Part shown: positions 5,432-6,150 of the stretch, in pieces
Layout of the letters: the number at the start of each line of letters is the position of its first letter
Numbering within the stretch: the stretch's first letter is position 1
Assembly (NCBI GenBank): GCA_903904765.1
Contig: CAIVEA010000183.1
Coordinates: forward strand, 1 to 6,150
Reading direction: 5' to 3'
Length of the DNA stretch: 6,150 nucleotides
Source: an uncultured Chloroflexota bacterium
GTDB lineage: Bacteria > Chloroflexota > Anaerolineae > Aggregatilineales > Phototrophicaceae
Translations under genes and position numbers: made by a program
The notes under the pieces: generated by a model
What the model saw: only the letters and a program-made list of their open reading frames with translations
Databases searched by the model: none
Told to the model about the DNA's origin: nothing

Positions 5432-5492
5432 CAATCACATACCATAACCCTTAATTAATTTACAGCCACCCCCACTTCATACACGAAAACCC
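5432..5492 (+). promoter_or_regulatory. C-rich, G-poor tract upstream of rho (rut-like)
   Basis: The 60 nt from 5431 to 5490 contain 21 C and only 3 G by hand count, in a window that is otherwise rich in G as well as C. Rho binds unstructured C-rich, G-poor RNA (rut sites), and rho genes in enteric bacteria are autoregulated by Rho-dependent termination in their leader. The stretch 5351-5400 has the same bias (19 C, 6 G). An AT palindrome TTAATTAA lies at 5451-5458. A promoter for rho is not clear; TTGTGC (5427-5432) with TTAATT (5451-5456) is a weak match. Confidence 0.4.
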
Positions 5493-5496
5493 GGAG
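5493..5496 (+). promoter_or_regulatory. Shine-Dalgarno site of rho
   Basis: GGAG at 5493-5496 stands 10 nt before the ATG at 5507, a slightly long spacing. No other in-frame start nearby has a better site, and the protein from 5507 begins just before the Rho N-terminal domain. Confidence 0.55.
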
Positions 5497-5506
5497 TCAA
5501 TCAGAG

Positions 5507-6150
5507 ATGGATATCGCCCAACTTGAGCAGCGCACATTAGAGGATTTAAGGCAAGTCGCCCGCGATAACAACGTCGCTGGCTTCAGCCGCCTGAAAAAAC
5601 AGGACTTAATCCTCTCTCTCCTTCGCAACAACGCCGAAAAACAAGGCTATGCTCTGCGCGGTGGGGTGCTGGAAATCGTGGATGATGGCATCGGCTTTCT
5701 GCGTGCGGAACATTATCTGCCGGGGCCGAATGATGTGTACGTCAGCCAGACACAGATTAAGCGTTTCAATCTGCGAACCGGCGATATGGTCATCGGGCAG
5801 GTGCGTGCCCCGAAGGACTCCGAGAAATACTACGGGCTGTTGCGGGTGGATGCGGTGAACGGGTTAAACCCGGAAGAAGCCAAGAACCGCCCCAATTTTG
5901 AAGACCTGACCCCGATTTATCCCAACGAACGCTTCAATCTCGAAACCAACCCCCGCATCCTTTCCACCCGACTACTCAACCTCATCGCCCCCATCGGACG
6001 TGGACAGCGCGGGCTGATCGTGTCGCCGCCCAAAGCCGGTAAAACTACCGTACTGAAGGAAATCGCCAACGCCATCAGCAAGAATTATCCTGATGTACAT
6101 CTGATGATCGCACTGATCGGTGAGCGCCCGGAAGAAGTGACCGATATGGA
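5507..6150 (+). CDS. Transcription termination factor Rho (N-terminal part, cut by window end)
   Basis: The frame from 5507 stays open to the last base and gives 214 residues of a protein that is usually about 420 long. Rho is a hexameric RNA-dependent ATPase and helicase that ends transcription. Domains in order: the Rho N-terminal helical domain (about 6-40, with TLEDLRQVARDNNV), the cold-shock-like RNA-binding domain (about 50-118, with GFLR, NDVYVSQTQIKRFNLRTGD and VRAPKDSEKYYGLL), and the start of the RecA-like ATPase domain with GRGQRGLIV (164-172) and the P-loop PPKAGKTT (174-181, K179, T180). The expected catalytic Glu is E206 in LIGERPEEVTDM. No long N-terminal insertion is present. 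G205 stands where E. coli Rho has Asp210. Walker B, Q/R loops and the C-terminus lie outside the window. Confidence 0.97.
   Translation, partial: MDIAQLEQRTLEDLRQVARDNNVAGFSRLKKQDLILSLLRNNAEKQGYALRGGVLEIVDDGIGFLRAEHYLPGPNDVYVSQTQIKRFNLRTGDMVIGQVRAPKDSEKYYGLLRVDAVNGLNPEEAKNRPNFEDLTPIYPNERFNLETNPRILSTRLLNLIAPIGRGQRGLIVSPPKAGKTTVLKEIANAISKNYPDVHLMIALIGERPEEVTDM

Noticed and set aside
5401..5450. GGTTCA-like segment suggesting a tRNA T-arm
   Set aside because: No acceptor stem, anticodon arm or D-arm can be placed around it; it is better explained as the dyad at 5406-5428.

Overview
The window looks like part of a GC-rich bacterial chromosome, most probably a Chloroflexota (Anaerolineae-like) genome. 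That placement is an inference from gene content (Rho, DUF1684 protein, polytopic GT-C-like protein, AAC(6')-Ii-type acetyltransferase) and from short palindromic G/C-tract repeats in the gaps; no rRNA or marker gene proves it. There is no integrase, transposase, CRISPR array, tRNA or rRNA.

Layout. 1-270: non-coding, packed with imperfect palindromes and two copies of a repeat carrying GGGGATGAGGGT. 271-1017 (minus): MBL-fold metallo-hydrolase with its own candidate promoter. 1125-3967 (minus): a tight three-gene operon, read in the order alpha/beta-hydrolase (predicted peptidase/esterase), GNAT acetyltransferase of the AAC(6')-Ii type, and a 12-or-so-helix GT-C-like membrane protein. 3968-4408: divergent control region holding an inverted copy of the repeat and then a leader for the plus-strand gene. 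4409-5266 (plus): DUF1684 protein. 5267-5506: leader of rho with two hairpins and a C-rich, G-poor stretch. 5507-6150 (plus): the first 214 codons of transcription termination factor Rho, cut by the window end.

The most interesting element is the leader of the DUF1684 gene. A TTGACA promoter (4192-4219) is followed by a 21-codon open frame with three Cys codons within five codons (4251-4316), and then by a classical intrinsic terminator (4351-4380) ahead of the structural gene. The last codons of the small frame can pair with the 5' arm of the terminator, giving a competing helix of 8 + 6 bp. This is the layout of a ribosome-mediated transcription attenuator, possibly cysteine-responsive. The alternative is a roughly 155-nt stand-alone small RNA. 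The second regulatory signal is a rut-like C-rich tract just upstream of rho, consistent with the Rho autoregulation known in other bacteria.
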